64,000 nt of DNA from Solibacillus sp040273735 (GCF_040273735.1 NZ_JBELZM010000013.1:1-64000), one strand, 5' to 3'. Counted from the first letter of the stretch, positions 15,022-25,508 are shown. Notes: generated from the letters alone by a model not told the origin. Translations and numbers: made by a program.

Positions 15022-16385
15022 GCTTTTTCTCCCTTTAGAATAGTTTCCTGTTCTTTCGCAAATAAAGAACAGCCGAGTCCTGCCAGAAGCAGAACAACCG
15101 TAGCAACGAGGGCGTACTGATAAGAGAGGATCTCTGTAAAGTAGAGACCAGACAAGGTTAATGTCGTCGCTACAAGTGCAATTCCTACTGCAGCTCCAAC
15201 GCGGTTAAGCATATTGTATAGCGTTGTCGCCTTGCTCATCTGACTTTTCGCTACATGATGAAAGGCGGAAAGTTGCGAACCGATTACACTATGTCCTAAA
15301 CATATCCCAACAGCAAACATCAATCCGCGTAACAACCAAGGATTTGCTGAAGGACCAAGGATGGCGATACAGCAGAAAATCATTACTGAACCGATCAAAC
15401 CGAGACGTACTGTAAGCAGCATTCCGAAACGCTTGGATGTTCGAGGCAGTAATTTGGATGCTACCATCAGTCCAAGGGCCTCGGTAAACGTAATGAGTGA
15501 GCTTTCCAGAGCAGAAGCTGAGTACGCGTACTGATACATGAGCGGGAACAGATACAGCATCCCCATCAAGGCGCCCATGGAACACATCGCGACAAGACTT
15601 GATGAAAGGAAAAGCGGTTGTTCATACAGACGTACATCCAGCAGCGGCTCTTTTATTTTTCGTTCATATACATAAAAACGGCTTAATAAAAATACGCCGA
15701 CAATCGCACAAAAGACGACCGTAATGGAAACACCGTCCGATGCAATAAGGCTCAGTGTGAGCATTAACAGCGGCAGCCCGATTGCAATGAGCATATAGCC
15801 CCTCGTATCAAATGGTGCTTTATAGATTTTAAATTCAGTTAAGCCAAAAAGTCCGATCAGGACGATGATCATACCAAACGGAATATTAATGAAGAACGCC
15901 CAGTTCCATGATAAATACTCCGAAAAAAGTCCGCCCACTAAGGGGCCTATCGCCGGTGCAAAGGCGATAGGCAATACTAATGAACGCGACAGATTTTGTC
16001 TTTCCGGTGGAGAAAATGTCCGAAACAGCAGTGTCATGCTGACGGGTGTAATGATTCCTCCTGCCAGTCCCTGCAGCACGCGCGCTACAATAAGGGCCTG
16101 CAAGCTTCCCGCTAATCCGCAAAGAAGAGAGGCGAGTGTAAATAGACTGACTGAGAGTACATACATTCTCTTAACGCCGTACCGATTGCTTAAATAGCCG
16201 GCAGCAGGCAATGCAACAGCGATGCTGACAAGATAGCCGATATTAATGCCGTTCGTTGCCCCCGGCGTTACACCGAATTCAACGGCAATCGTAGGAAGTA
16301 GCACATTGACAATCGTTCCGTCGATTGAAACCATGAACATCGCCACTACATAGAGGGCGATGATGACTGCTCGCTGTGCTTTCAT
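15018..16385 (-). CDS. MFS transporter (DHA2-like), probable siderophore exporter
   Basis: This 455-aa inner-membrane protein begins with the DHA2 pattern DGTIVNVLLPTIAVEFG and has about 12-14 spans, with the loop motif GYLSNRYGVKRMYV between spans 2 and 3 and motif C-like PAIGPLVGG. It is translationally coupled to mbtH upstream and sfp downstream by ATGA overlaps. The position within the dhb operon suggests it exports the finished catechol siderophore, as YmfE-type MFS proteins do for bacillibactin; the substrate itself is inference. Confidence 0.88.
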   Translation of the reverse strand: MKAQRAVIIALYVVAMFMVSIDGTIVNVLLPTIAVEFGVTPGATNGINIGYLVSIAVALPAAGYLSNRYGVKRMYVLSVSLFTLASLLCGLAGSLQALIVARVLQGLAGGIITPVSMTLLFRTFSPPERQNLSRSLVLPIAFAPAIGPLVGGLFSEYLSWNWAFFINIPFGMIIVLIGLFGLTEFKIYKAPFDTRGYMLIAIGLPLLMLTLSLIASDGVSITVVFCAIVGVFLLSRFYVYERKIKEPLLDVRLYEQPLFLSSSLVAMCSMGALMGMLYLFPLMYQYAYSASALESSLITFTEALGLMVASKLLPRTSKRFGMLLTVRLGLIGSVMIFCCIAILGPSANPWLLRGLMFAVGICLGHSVIGSQLSAFHHVAKSQMSKATTLYNMLNRVGAAVGIALVATTLTLSGLYFTEILSYQYALVATVVLLLAGLGCSLFAKEQETILKGEKA

Positions 16386-16588
16386 CCTAAAACACTACGC
16401 AGACTTTTTGGTCTCATATCCAGCCAATTTTCTTCTATATAGAGTTGGCATAATGGTTTTAACGCAGAGCCATATACGACCTCCCATCCGGCAGGGACAG
16501 GGATGACTGCTGGCCATATTGAGTGCTGTTCTTCCGCATTTCGCAAAACATAATATTCACGATCATTTTGTTCAAAAGGGTTAGACAT
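16382..16588 (-). CDS. MbtH-like protein
   Basis: The 68-aa MbtH fold is recognised by NPFEQNDREYYVLRN, the two conserved Trp residues in SIWP and PAGWEVVYG, and the final NWLDMRPKSLR. MbtH proteins bind adenylation domains of NRPSs and raise their solubility and activity; here the partner is DhbF. The start overlaps the dhbF stop by eight bases and the gene ends in an ATGA overlap with the exporter. Confidence 0.96.
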   Translation of the reverse strand: MSNPFEQNDREYYVLRNAEEQHSIWPAVIPVPAGWEVVYGSALKPLCQLYIEENWLDMRPKSLRSVLG

Positions 16589-19500
16589 ACATTTTTTTCT
16601 CCTTTACTAAGTACTTGATTAGTGTTTGGCCGATTTCATTCAATGGGATGGACTGACACATATCTTTATGGCGACAGGCAATATCAATTTGAGTAAGCTC
16701 TCCTTTGATATACGGATTCCACGAAGCAACATCAACATCCGGGATCCAATCTGGCACAAGTGTAGATTTGTAAAATAAAGCATCGCCGTCATACGTTTCG
16801 TGCTGATGATTTTTCAGTAACTGAATCGAGTTTTTATATACTTCTTTTAAGCGCAGAAAGGTCGACTCATCTAATGTTGCAATTGCGCTGCCCTCTGCTT
16901 TTAGAGCATCCGTTACATATTCCTGTGTCACTTCCTCTTCTATTTCAGGTTCATACCCGGCTAGGGCAAGAAGTGCGACAAGTGCCTCCTGTTCTTCCGT
17001 CAGCTCCACTGGCGGGGTGAATGTAAACGGGTAGGCATCCATAATGCATAGAAGCGACAGTTCTTCTCCTTGGCGTTCCAGCTGGACAGCCATTTCCTGT
17101 ACGACATTTCCGCCAAGTGACCATCCGAGTAAACGATAAGGTCCTTTTGGCTGAATTTCTTTGATGGCTTCAATATAGCCGTGCGCCATTTCAGTTAAAG
17201 AACCCGGAAGTTCACAGTCTTCGGCAATCCCTTTCGCTTGAATCCCGTATAGGGCAAATTCCGGCGGCAGATTTTTTAGCAGTCCTGCATAACACCAACT
17301 TAACCCCCCTGCTGGATGGACAGCAAAAATTGGTTGCTCCCCGCTGCGTAACGGCAGTACGGTGTTCAATGCCTGCGATTCCTTCCCTTTTTGCAGAATA
17401 TGTGCGAGTCCGGATACAGTAGGTGTTTCAAATAAATGCCCGATTGCCAGCTCTTTACCGAATGCCTCGCGAATGCGTCCTATCAGCTGTACGGCTAATA
17501 ACGAGTGGCCGCCAAGTTCGAAAAAGCTGTCCTCGGTGCCGACCTGTGGCAGATTCAGTACTTCGCAGAAAAGTTCGCAAAGCAATGTTTCCTGCGGTGT
17601 TTTCGGCAATACAAGTTCCTGCAATGTAATGACAGGTGCAGGGAGCTGCTTCGTATCCAGTTTTCCGTTGGCGGTAAGCGGCATCTGCTTCAGGCAAGTG
17701 ATGCTTAAAGGAACCATATAGGCCGGCAGCGAACGGGAAACGAATTCTTTCAGCATTTGTTCGGTTACATCCTTGCCTTGATTCGGAACATAGTAGGCAG
17801 CCAAGCGGACATCTTCTTTTCGATCTTCTCTCGCAATGACAGCTGCCTGTGAGATATGCGGATGTTTCAGAAGCACTTGTTCAATCTCGCCAAGCTCAAT
17901 GCGGAATCCTCGTATTTTCACTTGGTGGTCAATGCGTCCGATATAGTCCAGTTCGCCGTTTTTCGTCCAGCGGGCCAGATCGCCTGTACGGTACATCCGG
18001 CTTCCAGGAGCTCCATACGGGTTGGCGATAAAACGTTCTGCCGTTAAGGAAGCGCGGTTTAAATAGCCTTGTGCCAAGCCTTCTCCAGAAACATACATTT
18101 CGCCGACAACACCGGGAGGAACAGGTTTTAACTGCCCATCAAGGACGAAAATATTTAAATCAGGAATCGCCGTGCCGATCAGACTATTCGCCTGTGACTG
18201 GCTCAGTTCTTCATTTAAACTTAAGTAGCTGACATGGACAGTTGTTTCAGTAATGCCGTACATATTCACAAGGGTAGGTGCATCTGACGGATGTCGGTCA
18301 TACCATTCCTGTAAACGCGTCAGGTTAAGTGCCTCCCCGCCAAAGACAATGTAGCGAAGTGCCAGTTGTTCGGACAGTTCGGAATGCTCTTTATCAACGG
18401 TCATGAGCTGATAGAAGGCAGATGGTGTCTGGTTCAGCACCGTAATTTTCTTGTCTGCAAGCAATGCCAAAAAGTCGATTGGCGAGCGGCTGACATTGTA
18501 CGGGATAATTACGAGCTCACCGCCGTATAACAGGGCACCCCATATTTCCCATACGGAAAAGTCAAAGGCATAGGAATGGAACAGCGACCAGCGATCTTCT
18601 TCGTTAAAATGAAACCATTCATCTGTTGCATGAAGTAAGCGGATAACATTCTGGTTCGGAATAACCACACCTTTTGGGCGGCCTGTTGAACCGGAAGTAT
18701 AGATAACATAGGCCGGATTCATTGGATGATTTTTATGATCCGTATTTTCAACAGGGAATGAAGTAAGCGAAAGCTCCTCTATTACAAGCACTTCCATCAC
18801 AGGCGTCGCTTCTGCAGACGGCTTCAAGTCTTCTGTAGTGATTAAACAGCTCGGGTTTGAATCGTTTAAAATATAGTCAATTCGGTCTTGCGGATAAACC
18901 GAATCAATCGGCACATAGGCAGCGCCGGCTTTTAAAACAGCTAAAATACTGACAATCATATCGGTTGAACGCGGCATTAACAGTGCGACAAATGTTTCGG
19001 AGGTAACGCCTTTTTCCAGTAAAAGATGCGCTAACTGGTTCGCTTTCCGGTTCAAGTCGGTATAAGTAAGCTCTTCGTTTTCATTGCTGACAGCAATTCG
19101 TTCGGGATGCATTTCCACAATCGCTTCGAATTGTTCGGCAATCGTTTTTTGCTTGCTTACATGGCCTTTCGGATTCCAGTCGAGCAGGATTTTTTCCTGT
19201 TCCTTTTCCAACAGCACATCCAATTCTGAAATGGCAGGATTGTTCAGCGCCTGCTGCAGGACGATTACATAGCGTTCCATAAGAGCGGCAACTGTTTCTG
19301 CTTCATATAAATCCGTTCGGTATTCCACCTGCACTTCGATGCCATTAGGCTGCTCGGCTAAATATTCCTCACGCATCTCGATATTCAAATCGAATTTTGG
19401 CTGACCAACCGTATGCAGCTGAATGTCGGCATTTTGGCCTTCCATTACAAGTGATGGCTGAGGCGTATTCTGTAAGGCAAACATAATCTGGAAAATCGGG

Positions 19501-22500
19501 TGCTGTGAAGGGACACGAGTCGGTTTTAATGCTTCGACAATATGGTCAAAAGGAACATATTGGTGCTCCATTGCCTCAATCGATGTTTGTTTTACGCGTT
19601 CCATTAATTTTGTGAAACGAGGGTCCCCGGAAGTATCCGTCCGTATCGCCACCGTATTGATGAACATACCGACATTTGCCAGCAGTTCTTCCTGATCACG
19701 GCCCGCCATTGGACTACCGAGAATCAGATCTTCCCCTGCACCGAGCTTTGTCATGAGGGCTAAGAATCCGCTTTGTAGCACCATGTAAAGAGTTGCCTGT
19801 TTATCTTTGGCAAGCTGCTGCAATTGTCCGTGAAGCGCGGAATCGATTGTAAACGTCAATGTTTCGCTTGTTGGTTTCGCCTGCAATTGCCGCTTTCCAT
19901 CACGGACAAGCTCAATTTCATCCGGGACATGCTTCAGTTTTTCCTTCCAATAAACGAGGTTGTCGTCTGTATATACACCGTGCATTTGCTGCCAAACCGC
20001 AAAGTCATGGTATTGAATCGTTAACGGCTCTAGCTCATGGCCTTCATAGGCAAGCTGCAGATCTTCAGTGAATGTTGCAAGTGACCAGCCATCCGCACTA
20101 ATATGGTGGAATACAACGACCAATGTGTTCGTATTGATGAGCGTTACACGGAAACCGGGTTCCTGTTTCAAATCAAACGCATAGCGAGTGCACGCATTAA
20201 TTTGAGCCGGCACCTCTTCTAGGCTCACTTCCTCAATCAGCACTTTCGGTGTATCCTCAACGATTTTCTGATAGGGCACCCCATCCACTGCAGGATAAAC
20301 CGTACGTAAAATGGCATGTTTTTCTGCCACTTTACCAATGGATTTAATCAGTTTTAATACATCTATCGGCTGATCAAATTTATAAACAAGCGGAATATTA
20401 TAAGAAGCACTTGATTCCTCCAGCTGCTGGATAAACCATAAACTGCGCTGTGCATGCGATAAAGGAATTTTTCCAACTTGCTGTCTGTCGATTACAGCGA
20501 GCGTCTTTTTCTTTGCTTTGTCCACTGCTTGTGCCAGCTCTTTTACAGTAGGCAATTTGAAAATGACGGAGATCGATAAATCGATAGCAAATGTTTTCCG
20601 TAATGCCAACAGCAGCTCGGTTGCGAGCAGGGAGTGCCCTCCTAGCTGGAAGAAGTTTTCATCGATTCCCACTGAATTGAGATTCAAAATAATTTCAAAG
20701 AACGTACAAATCGTTTCTTCTGTACGCGTTGTCGGTTTCGCTTTTGCAATAATCGAAACATGGGGCTGCGGCAGCACTTTCCGGTCGACTTTTCCGTTAT
20801 TCGTTAATGGGAAGGCCTCCATGAAAACAAAATGGGCAGGTAACATATAATCCGGCAAACGTTCTCCTAGCTGCTGTCTGCATTGTTCCTCCGTTTCATT
20901 GCCAACGATATAGGCAACGATTCGTTTATGACCCGGCTGATCTTCACGGATCATCACAACGGCTTGTTCAATCGAAGTGATTTCTTCAAGCGCATTTTCG
21001 ATTTCGCCTAATTCAATACGGAAGCCGCGAATTTTTACTTGGTGGTCGGCCCGGCTAACATAATGAAGGCTGCCATCCTCCTGCCACACAACTAAATCTC
21101 CTGTCCGGTACATGCGTTTTCCCGCTGCAAATGGATGTGCAACAAAGCGTTCAGCCGTTAAGGATGGACGATTATGATAACAGCGCGCCAGTCCGTCACC
21201 AGCAATATACAATTCTCCAACGACACCAAACGGAACGGGCTGAAGCATGGCATCGAGCACATAAATGTCTGTCCGGTCGATTGCAGTACCTAATGAAGGC
21301 GTAACTTGTGGACGAATTTCCGTGCAAGTTGACCAGATTGTTGTTTCGGTTGGCCCATACATATTGTGAACGGTTGCTCCTGCATCCAGTAGTTCCTGCG
21401 CAAGGCTTTTTGAAAGGGCTTCACCACCGACAAGTACAGTAAGTCCGTTCAGCGCATCTTTTGCGTACTGTACAATCATCTGCCAAACAGTCGGTGTAGC
21501 CTGCATGATGGAAATGTTTTGCTGCTGAATCAGCGACTGCATCACAACCGGATCTTGTACTTGTTCTTTTGTCGCCAGATGAATAGATGCCCCGTACAGC
21601 AACGGTAAATAAAGCTCCAATGCCGAAATATCGAAAGAAATCGTTGTAATCGCCAGTAAATTGTCCTTTTCAGATAAGGTAAATTGATGCTGCATCGCTT
21701 GTAAAAAGTTAACCAAGCTTGGCATTTCAACAACGACACCTTTTGGATTTCCCGTAGATCCGGACGTATAAATCATATAAGCTGTTTGTCCAATACAAGT
21801 GGCAATCGGTTCGTAAATTTGCTTCGAAGGGTGTAACGGCACAATCGGTGTTCCTTCTGCTATAAATGAAACCTCACCATTTACGAGCACAATTTTAGGA
21901 CGAGCATCCTCAATCATATAAAGTAGCCGTTCTGCCGGATAAGTAGAATCCATTGGAATGTAGGCAGCACCTACCTTGAAGCAGGCAAGCATCGCTGCGA
22001 CCATTTCAATCGAACGGTCCATGCAAATTCCGACAAAGTCTTCGAGCCCAATGTCATGCGCTTTCAGCTGATGGGCAATCCGGCCGACAAGCAGATCCAG
22101 TTCTGCATAGGAAATAGATGTATCATTCATCTGGACAGCGGTCGCACCAGGCATATTTTCCATCTGTTTTTTAAATAATTCATATACAGTGGCATTTTTC
22201 AGCTCACTGACAGGTCCTTGTTTTGCCATTACCATTGCCGCTTCTTCTTGCAATGGTATTGGCAATTTGAACAGCGGTGTTTTTACTTGATCTACCAATA
22301 ACTCTAGCAATTGTAGGAAACGTGCTGCATGACGTTCCACTTCTGCCTGTTCATATAGATCCGAGTTGGCTACAAGATCAAACTGCATTCCATTTGGCGT
22401 GCTATAGAAATTGAAAGAAATATCTTCAACAGGCCCTGTCACAACTTTCTTGTGCTCTACCTCGACATTTCCGAACAGATAGTTTTCATAAAAAGGCATG

Positions 22501-23519
22501 AAATTAATTTCCGGACCATAAAGCTGGTCATCGGATGTCAGCCGCAAATCACGGCGTAGCTGTTCTTGACGGTACAATTGATGCTGCTTCATCTCCGTCA
22601 TGAAGCGTTTCACGCTCATACATAGCTGTTCAAAAGTTTCCTCAGTTGTGAACGTTGCACGCAAAGGCAAAACATTTACTCGTGTACTTGGTACTGACAG
22701 TGACTTATGACCAAAACGGTTCATCATCGGAATGCCGACAATCACATCCTCTGCCTGTGACATCCGTTTTGTGTAGGCAATAACTGCTGCAGTAACGACT
22801 TCCTGTATGTTGACGTGCAGCTGCTTACTGTATGTTTCTAATTTCGTCCATGTAGTGGCAGAAAGGGAAGAGGGGTGCAAAATAATCTGTCCCATTCGAC
22901 CACTCTTTTTTCTGCTGAGCGAAATGACTTCGGTTTCTTGCATTTTGGATAACCAGTAGGCAGCGTCCGCCGTTGCCTTTTCGGAAGTTCTGTACTTCAC
23001 TTCCTGCTCCACCATCTGAACATAGTCACCAAACTGCTTTGTAAATGATTCATGATGAAGCAAAGCCGAATAGCGCTCGGAAATTTGCTGGAACAGTAAC
23101 CGGAAACTATACGCATCACTGACAAGATGGTGAATGCGCAAATAAAGGAAATGTTCTTCGGCAGACATCGAAAATAAAATGACGCGTACAAAGTTGTCCT
23201 TTGTTAAATCAAGCAATGTTCCGACATCTTCCAGCATATGTTGAAACGCTTCACCCGTTGAACAACTAATCTGTTGAGAGTGAAACTGAACCGAAGAAGG
23301 GATTGTCTGGAAAAGTGAGCCTTCTTCCTCCGAACATTGGATATGTAGTCCAACCGCGCTCTCAATTGTGGCATCAACTGCCTGTAACAGCAGGGCGGAG
23401 TCGATCGGAGCCTGAATATGTAAGTACTCCGCTGTATTGTATAAAGGGCTTTCCGTTAAATGGTGGGCATACCAAATCCCTGCGGCAGCTTCAGTTAAAG
23501 GGAAACGTAATTCAGCCAT
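16581..23519 (-). CDS. dhbF: Bacillibactin-type NRPS DhbF (C-A-T-C-A-T-TE)
   Basis: DhbF joins DHB from the aryl carrier to two amino acids and cyclises three units. The 2312-aa order is C1 (HHLVSDA near 130), A1 (YTSGSTG near 586), T1 (GGHSLL near 960), C2 (HHISADG near 1140), A2 (YTSGSTG near 1610), T2 (GGHSLL near 2003), TE (GWSLGG near 2133). Pocket residues read by alignment to GrsA-A are D-I-L-Q-L-G-M-I-W (glycine code) and D-F-W-N-V-G-M-V-H (threonine code), the DHB-Gly-Thr unit of bacillibactin. Position 7 of the C1 motif is Ala instead of the usual Gly. ATG 23519 is chosen since GGAGG precedes it by eight bases, within the end of the ArCP gene. Confidence 0.96.
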   Translation of the reverse strand: MAELRFPLTEAAAGIWYAHHLTESPLYNTAEYLHIQAPIDSALLLQAVDATIESAVGLHIQCSEEEGSLFQTIPSSVQFHSQQISCSTGEAFQHMLEDVGTLLDLTKDNFVRVILFSMSAEEHFLYLRIHHLVSDAYSFRLLFQQISERYSALLHHESFTKQFGDYVQMVEQEVKYRTSEKATADAAYWLSKMQETEVISLSRKKSGRMGQIILHPSSLSATTWTKLETYSKQLHVNIQEVVTAAVIAYTKRMSQAEDVIVGIPMMNRFGHKSLSVPSTRVNVLPLRATFTTEETFEQLCMSVKRFMTEMKQHQLYRQEQLRRDLRLTSDDQLYGPEINFMPFYENYLFGNVEVEHKKVVTGPVEDISFNFYSTPNGMQFDLVANSDLYEQAEVERHAARFLQLLELLVDQVKTPLFKLPIPLQEEAAMVMAKQGPVSELKNATVYELFKKQMENMPGATAVQMNDTSISYAELDLLVGRIAHQLKAHDIGLEDFVGICMDRSIEMVAAMLACFKVGAAYIPMDSTYPAERLLYMIEDARPKIVLVNGEVSFIAEGTPIVPLHPSKQIYEPIATCIGQTAYMIYTSGSTGNPKGVVVEMPSLVNFLQAMQHQFTLSEKDNLLAITTISFDISALELYLPLLYGASIHLATKEQVQDPVVMQSLIQQQNISIMQATPTVWQMIVQYAKDALNGLTVLVGGEALSKSLAQELLDAGATVHNMYGPTETTIWSTCTEIRPQVTPSLGTAIDRTDIYVLDAMLQPVPFGVVGELYIAGDGLARCYHNRPSLTAERFVAHPFAAGKRMYRTGDLVVWQEDGSLHYVSRADHQVKIRGFRIELGEIENALEEITSIEQAVVMIREDQPGHKRIVAYIVGNETEEQCRQQLGERLPDYMLPAHFVFMEAFPLTNNGKVDRKVLPQPHVSIIAKAKPTTRTEETICTFFEIILNLNSVGIDENFFQLGGHSLLATELLLALRKTFAIDLSISVIFKLPTVKELAQAVDKAKKKTLAVIDRQQVGKIPLSHAQRSLWFIQQLEESSASYNIPLVYKFDQPIDVLKLIKSIGKVAEKHAILRTVYPAVDGVPYQKIVEDTPKVLIEEVSLEEVPAQINACTRYAFDLKQEPGFRVTLINTNTLVVVFHHISADGWSLATFTEDLQLAYEGHELEPLTIQYHDFAVWQQMHGVYTDDNLVYWKEKLKHVPDEIELVRDGKRQLQAKPTSETLTFTIDSALHGQLQQLAKDKQATLYMVLQSGFLALMTKLGAGEDLILGSPMAGRDQEELLANVGMFINTVAIRTDTSGDPRFTKLMERVKQTSIEAMEHQYVPFDHIVEALKPTRVPSQHPIFQIMFALQNTPQPSLVMEGQNADIQLHTVGQPKFDLNIEMREEYLAEQPNGIEVQVEYRTDLYEAETVAALMERYVIVLQQALNNPAISELDVLLEKEQEKILLDWNPKGHVSKQKTIAEQFEAIVEMHPERIAVSNENEELTYTDLNRKANQLAHLLLEKGVTSETFVALLMPRSTDMIVSILAVLKAGAAYVPIDSVYPQDRIDYILNDSNPSCLITTEDLKPSAEATPVMEVLVIEELSLTSFPVENTDHKNHPMNPAYVIYTSGSTGRPKGVVIPNQNVIRLLHATDEWFHFNEEDRWSLFHSYAFDFSVWEIWGALLYGGELVIIPYNVSRSPIDFLALLADKKITVLNQTPSAFYQLMTVDKEHSELSEQLALRYIVFGGEALNLTRLQEWYDRHPSDAPTLVNMYGITETTVHVSYLSLNEELSQSQANSLIGTAIPDLNIFVLDGQLKPVPPGVVGEMYVSGEGLAQGYLNRASLTAERFIANPYGAPGSRMYRTGDLARWTKNGELDYIGRIDHQVKIRGFRIELGEIEQVLLKHPHISQAAVIAREDRKEDVRLAAYYVPNQGKDVTEQMLKEFVSRSLPAYMVPLSITCLKQMPLTANGKLDTKQLPAPVITLQELVLPKTPQETLLCELFCEVLNLPQVGTEDSFFELGGHSLLAVQLIGRIREAFGKELAIGHLFETPTVSGLAHILQKGKESQALNTVLPLRSGEQPIFAVHPAGGLSWCYAGLLKNLPPEFALYGIQAKGIAEDCELPGSLTEMAHGYIEAIKEIQPKGPYRLLGWSLGGNVVQEMAVQLERQGEELSLLCIMDAYPFTFTPPVELTEEQEALVALLALAGYEPEIEEEVTQEYVTDALKAEGSAIATLDESTFLRLKEVYKNSIQLLKNHQHETYDGDALFYKSTLVPDWIPDVDVASWNPYIKGELTQIDIACRHKDMCQSIPLNEIGQTLIKYLVKEKKMYV

Positions 23520-23524
23520 TCGAC

Positions 23525-23779
23525 TCAACCTCCGTAATCTGCCATCGATTGTTTGATCAGACGATGCCACCCGTAGATTGTTGGCTCATCGGCAAGCTGT
23601 ATGAATGTAAGTGCGAAGCCTTTTTTGCGGAGTTCTTCAACGATTGTCATCATCGTGATGGAATCGATTCCGACATCCAGTAGATAATCTTCATCCGCAA
23701 TCGTATCAATCGGTTCTGTCACATATTGAGCAACAAGTTCGCGCAGCTGTTCCATTGTAAAATTAGTTTGAGTTGTCAT
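23525..23779 (-). CDS. Stand-alone aryl carrier protein (split-off DhbB ArCP)
   Basis: This 84-aa carrier domain has the phosphopantetheine attachment Ser40 in the motif DVGIDSITMMTIVEEL. It would carry 2,3-dihydroxybenzoate, loaded by DhbE and passed to the first C domain of DhbF. It lies between dhbE (33 bp) and dhbF (5 bp), with ribosome site GAAGG. In B. subtilis this domain is the C-terminal part of DhbB; here it is a separate gene on the other operon. The match in context and the missing domain in the isochorismatase make the assignment strong. Confidence 0.93.
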   Translation of the reverse strand: MTTQTNFTMEQLRELVAQYVTEPIDTIADEDYLLDVGIDSITMMTIVEELRKKGFALTFIQLADEPTIYGWHRLIKQSMADYGG

Positions 23780-23812
23780 ATTATCAACCTTCTTTTCTTA
23801 ATATTCAGTATT

Positions 23813-25423
23813 TTAACGTTGTAATTGCTGTTCAAGTAAAAGGCGCAAATCCTTTTTCGAAACTTTGCCTAGATGGGTCAGTGGAAATTGCTCTACAAAT
23901 AAGATTTCATCCGGAATCTTATAAGTAGCCAGCCCACGCTCACGCAAGAATGACTTCAGCTGGCGTTTCGTTACATCCGCATTTCTTAGAATAATGAAGG
24001 CACAGCTTTTTTCACCCATATAGTAATCGGGCATCCCGACAATTGCCGCATCATGGACAGCAGGGTGGGCAAGCAGCATATTCTCCACTTCTTCCGCCGC
24101 AATTTTTTCCCCGCCGCGGTTAATTTGATCTTTTGCTCGGCCTTCTACGATTAAATAACCATTTTTCGTGCATCGGACAATATCACCAGTCCGGTAAAAA
24201 CCATCTTTTGTGAACGCTTTTTCATTATGTTCAGGCGCTTTATAGTACCCTTGGATCGTATAAGGTCCACGAGTCAACAGATGTCCTGTCTCGCCAATCG
24301 GCAATTCCTGGTCTTCATCATCCACGATTTTCACCTCGTCATAAGGGGACATCGGGCGACCTTGCGTATGGATGACAATTTCATCAGGATCATCCAATTG
24401 TGTGTAATTGACCAGACCTTCCGCCATCCCGAATACTTGCTGCAGTTGACAATCAAATACAGGACGCACACGTTTCGCTGCTTCAGCACTGAATTTCGAG
24501 CCGCCAACAAGCATGACTTCCAAGCTCGATAAATCATCCGTATGATTCGGCCTCACATCCAGCCAATGCAGGGCAAGTGACGGAACAAGCGGCACCATTG
24601 TCACACGGTGCTTTTCAATAAGAGGGAATGCAACATCCGGACTAGGCGAAGGACTTAAAACGACTTTACCGCCAGCATAAAGGACCCCTAATATCCCCGG
24701 GGAACTCATCGGGTAATTATGAGAAACCGGTAGCACAACCAAAAATACCGTCTCTTCGGTCACCTGGCATTGTTCAACACTCAACTTAATCGTGTACATA
24801 TATTCATCATGCGTTCTCGGAATCAGCTTGGAAATTCCTGTACTCCCGCCTGATAGCTGCATGAATGCTACTTCGCTCCCACTAACTTCAGGAAACTCGA
24901 TAGATTGTGGACTGAATAGTGAATCAAATGATACAAACTCCTGCGCCTCGCCAAGAACGATGACATGCTCCAGCGAATGAACTGCGTGCTGAACTTCTCG
25001 CGCAAGACCGCGGTAGTCAAAGCCCCCAAAATGATCCATTACGATATAAGCCTTCGCTTCCGCAAATTCGCAGAAGTAGCGAATCTCATTGGAACGGTGA
25101 GAGGGAAGTGAAAAGACAGGCAGTGCACCAATCTTAAATAGGGCAAATACAATTTCCACATAACCCGCCACATTCGGAAGCTGTACAACGACACGATCCT
25201 CTTTCTGAATCCCAAGCAGTAAAAGACCGGCTGCCAACTGGTCCACACGCTCATTAAGCTGTGCATACGTAAGTGATCGTTTTTCATCCATAACCGCCAC
25301 ATTGTCAGCAAATTGACGAGCACGATCTTCCAGCATCTGGCCGAAAGTTAAACCTACCCAACAACCAGAATCCCGATAAAATTCAGCTCGATCAGCAGGC
25401 CACGGTGTAAATCCATTCAGCAT
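23813..25423 (-). CDS. dhbE: 2,3-dihydroxybenzoate-AMP ligase DhbE
   Basis: DhbE activates DHB as the adenylate and loads it on the aryl carrier protein. The 536-aa stand-alone A domain shows the ATP loop QLSGGSTGISKLIPRTHDEY, the aryl-specific SHNYPMSSPG segment, TGDIVR and the C-terminal catalytic Lys in LTHLGKVSKKDLR. The ATG at 25423 is chosen because AAAGGAGGT precedes it by seven bases; an upstream in-frame start (25462) lies before that site. It is the first gene of the minus-strand operon, behind a promoter and Fur box. Confidence 0.96.
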   Translation of the reverse strand: MLNGFTPWPADRAEFYRDSGCWVGLTFGQMLEDRARQFADNVAVMDEKRSLTYAQLNERVDQLAAGLLLLGIQKEDRVVVQLPNVAGYVEIVFALFKIGALPVFSLPSHRSNEIRYFCEFAEAKAYIVMDHFGGFDYRGLAREVQHAVHSLEHVIVLGEAQEFVSFDSLFSPQSIEFPEVSGSEVAFMQLSGGSTGISKLIPRTHDEYMYTIKLSVEQCQVTEETVFLVVLPVSHNYPMSSPGILGVLYAGGKVVLSPSPSPDVAFPLIEKHRVTMVPLVPSLALHWLDVRPNHTDDLSSLEVMLVGGSKFSAEAAKRVRPVFDCQLQQVFGMAEGLVNYTQLDDPDEIVIHTQGRPMSPYDEVKIVDDEDQELPIGETGHLLTRGPYTIQGYYKAPEHNEKAFTKDGFYRTGDIVRCTKNGYLIVEGRAKDQINRGGEKIAAEEVENMLLAHPAVHDAAIVGMPDYYMGEKSCAFIILRNADVTKRQLKSFLRERGLATYKIPDEILFVEQFPLTHLGKVSKKDLRLLLEQQLQR

Positions 25424-25475
25424 GGCTGAAACCTCCTTTAATAAATCTTCAATTATCAACAAATCAATTAATGAT

Positions 25476-25494
25476 ATTGATAATCATTATCAAT
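25476..25494 (-). promoter_or_regulatory. Fur box controlling dhbE operon
   Basis: ATTGATAATCATTATCAAT is a palindrome around a single central base and matches the Fur consensus. It lies about 14 bp downstream of the minus-strand -10, the same geometry as at the other end of the cluster. Confidence 0.93.
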
Positions 25495-25508
25495 ATGCTG
25501 TAACGGCT

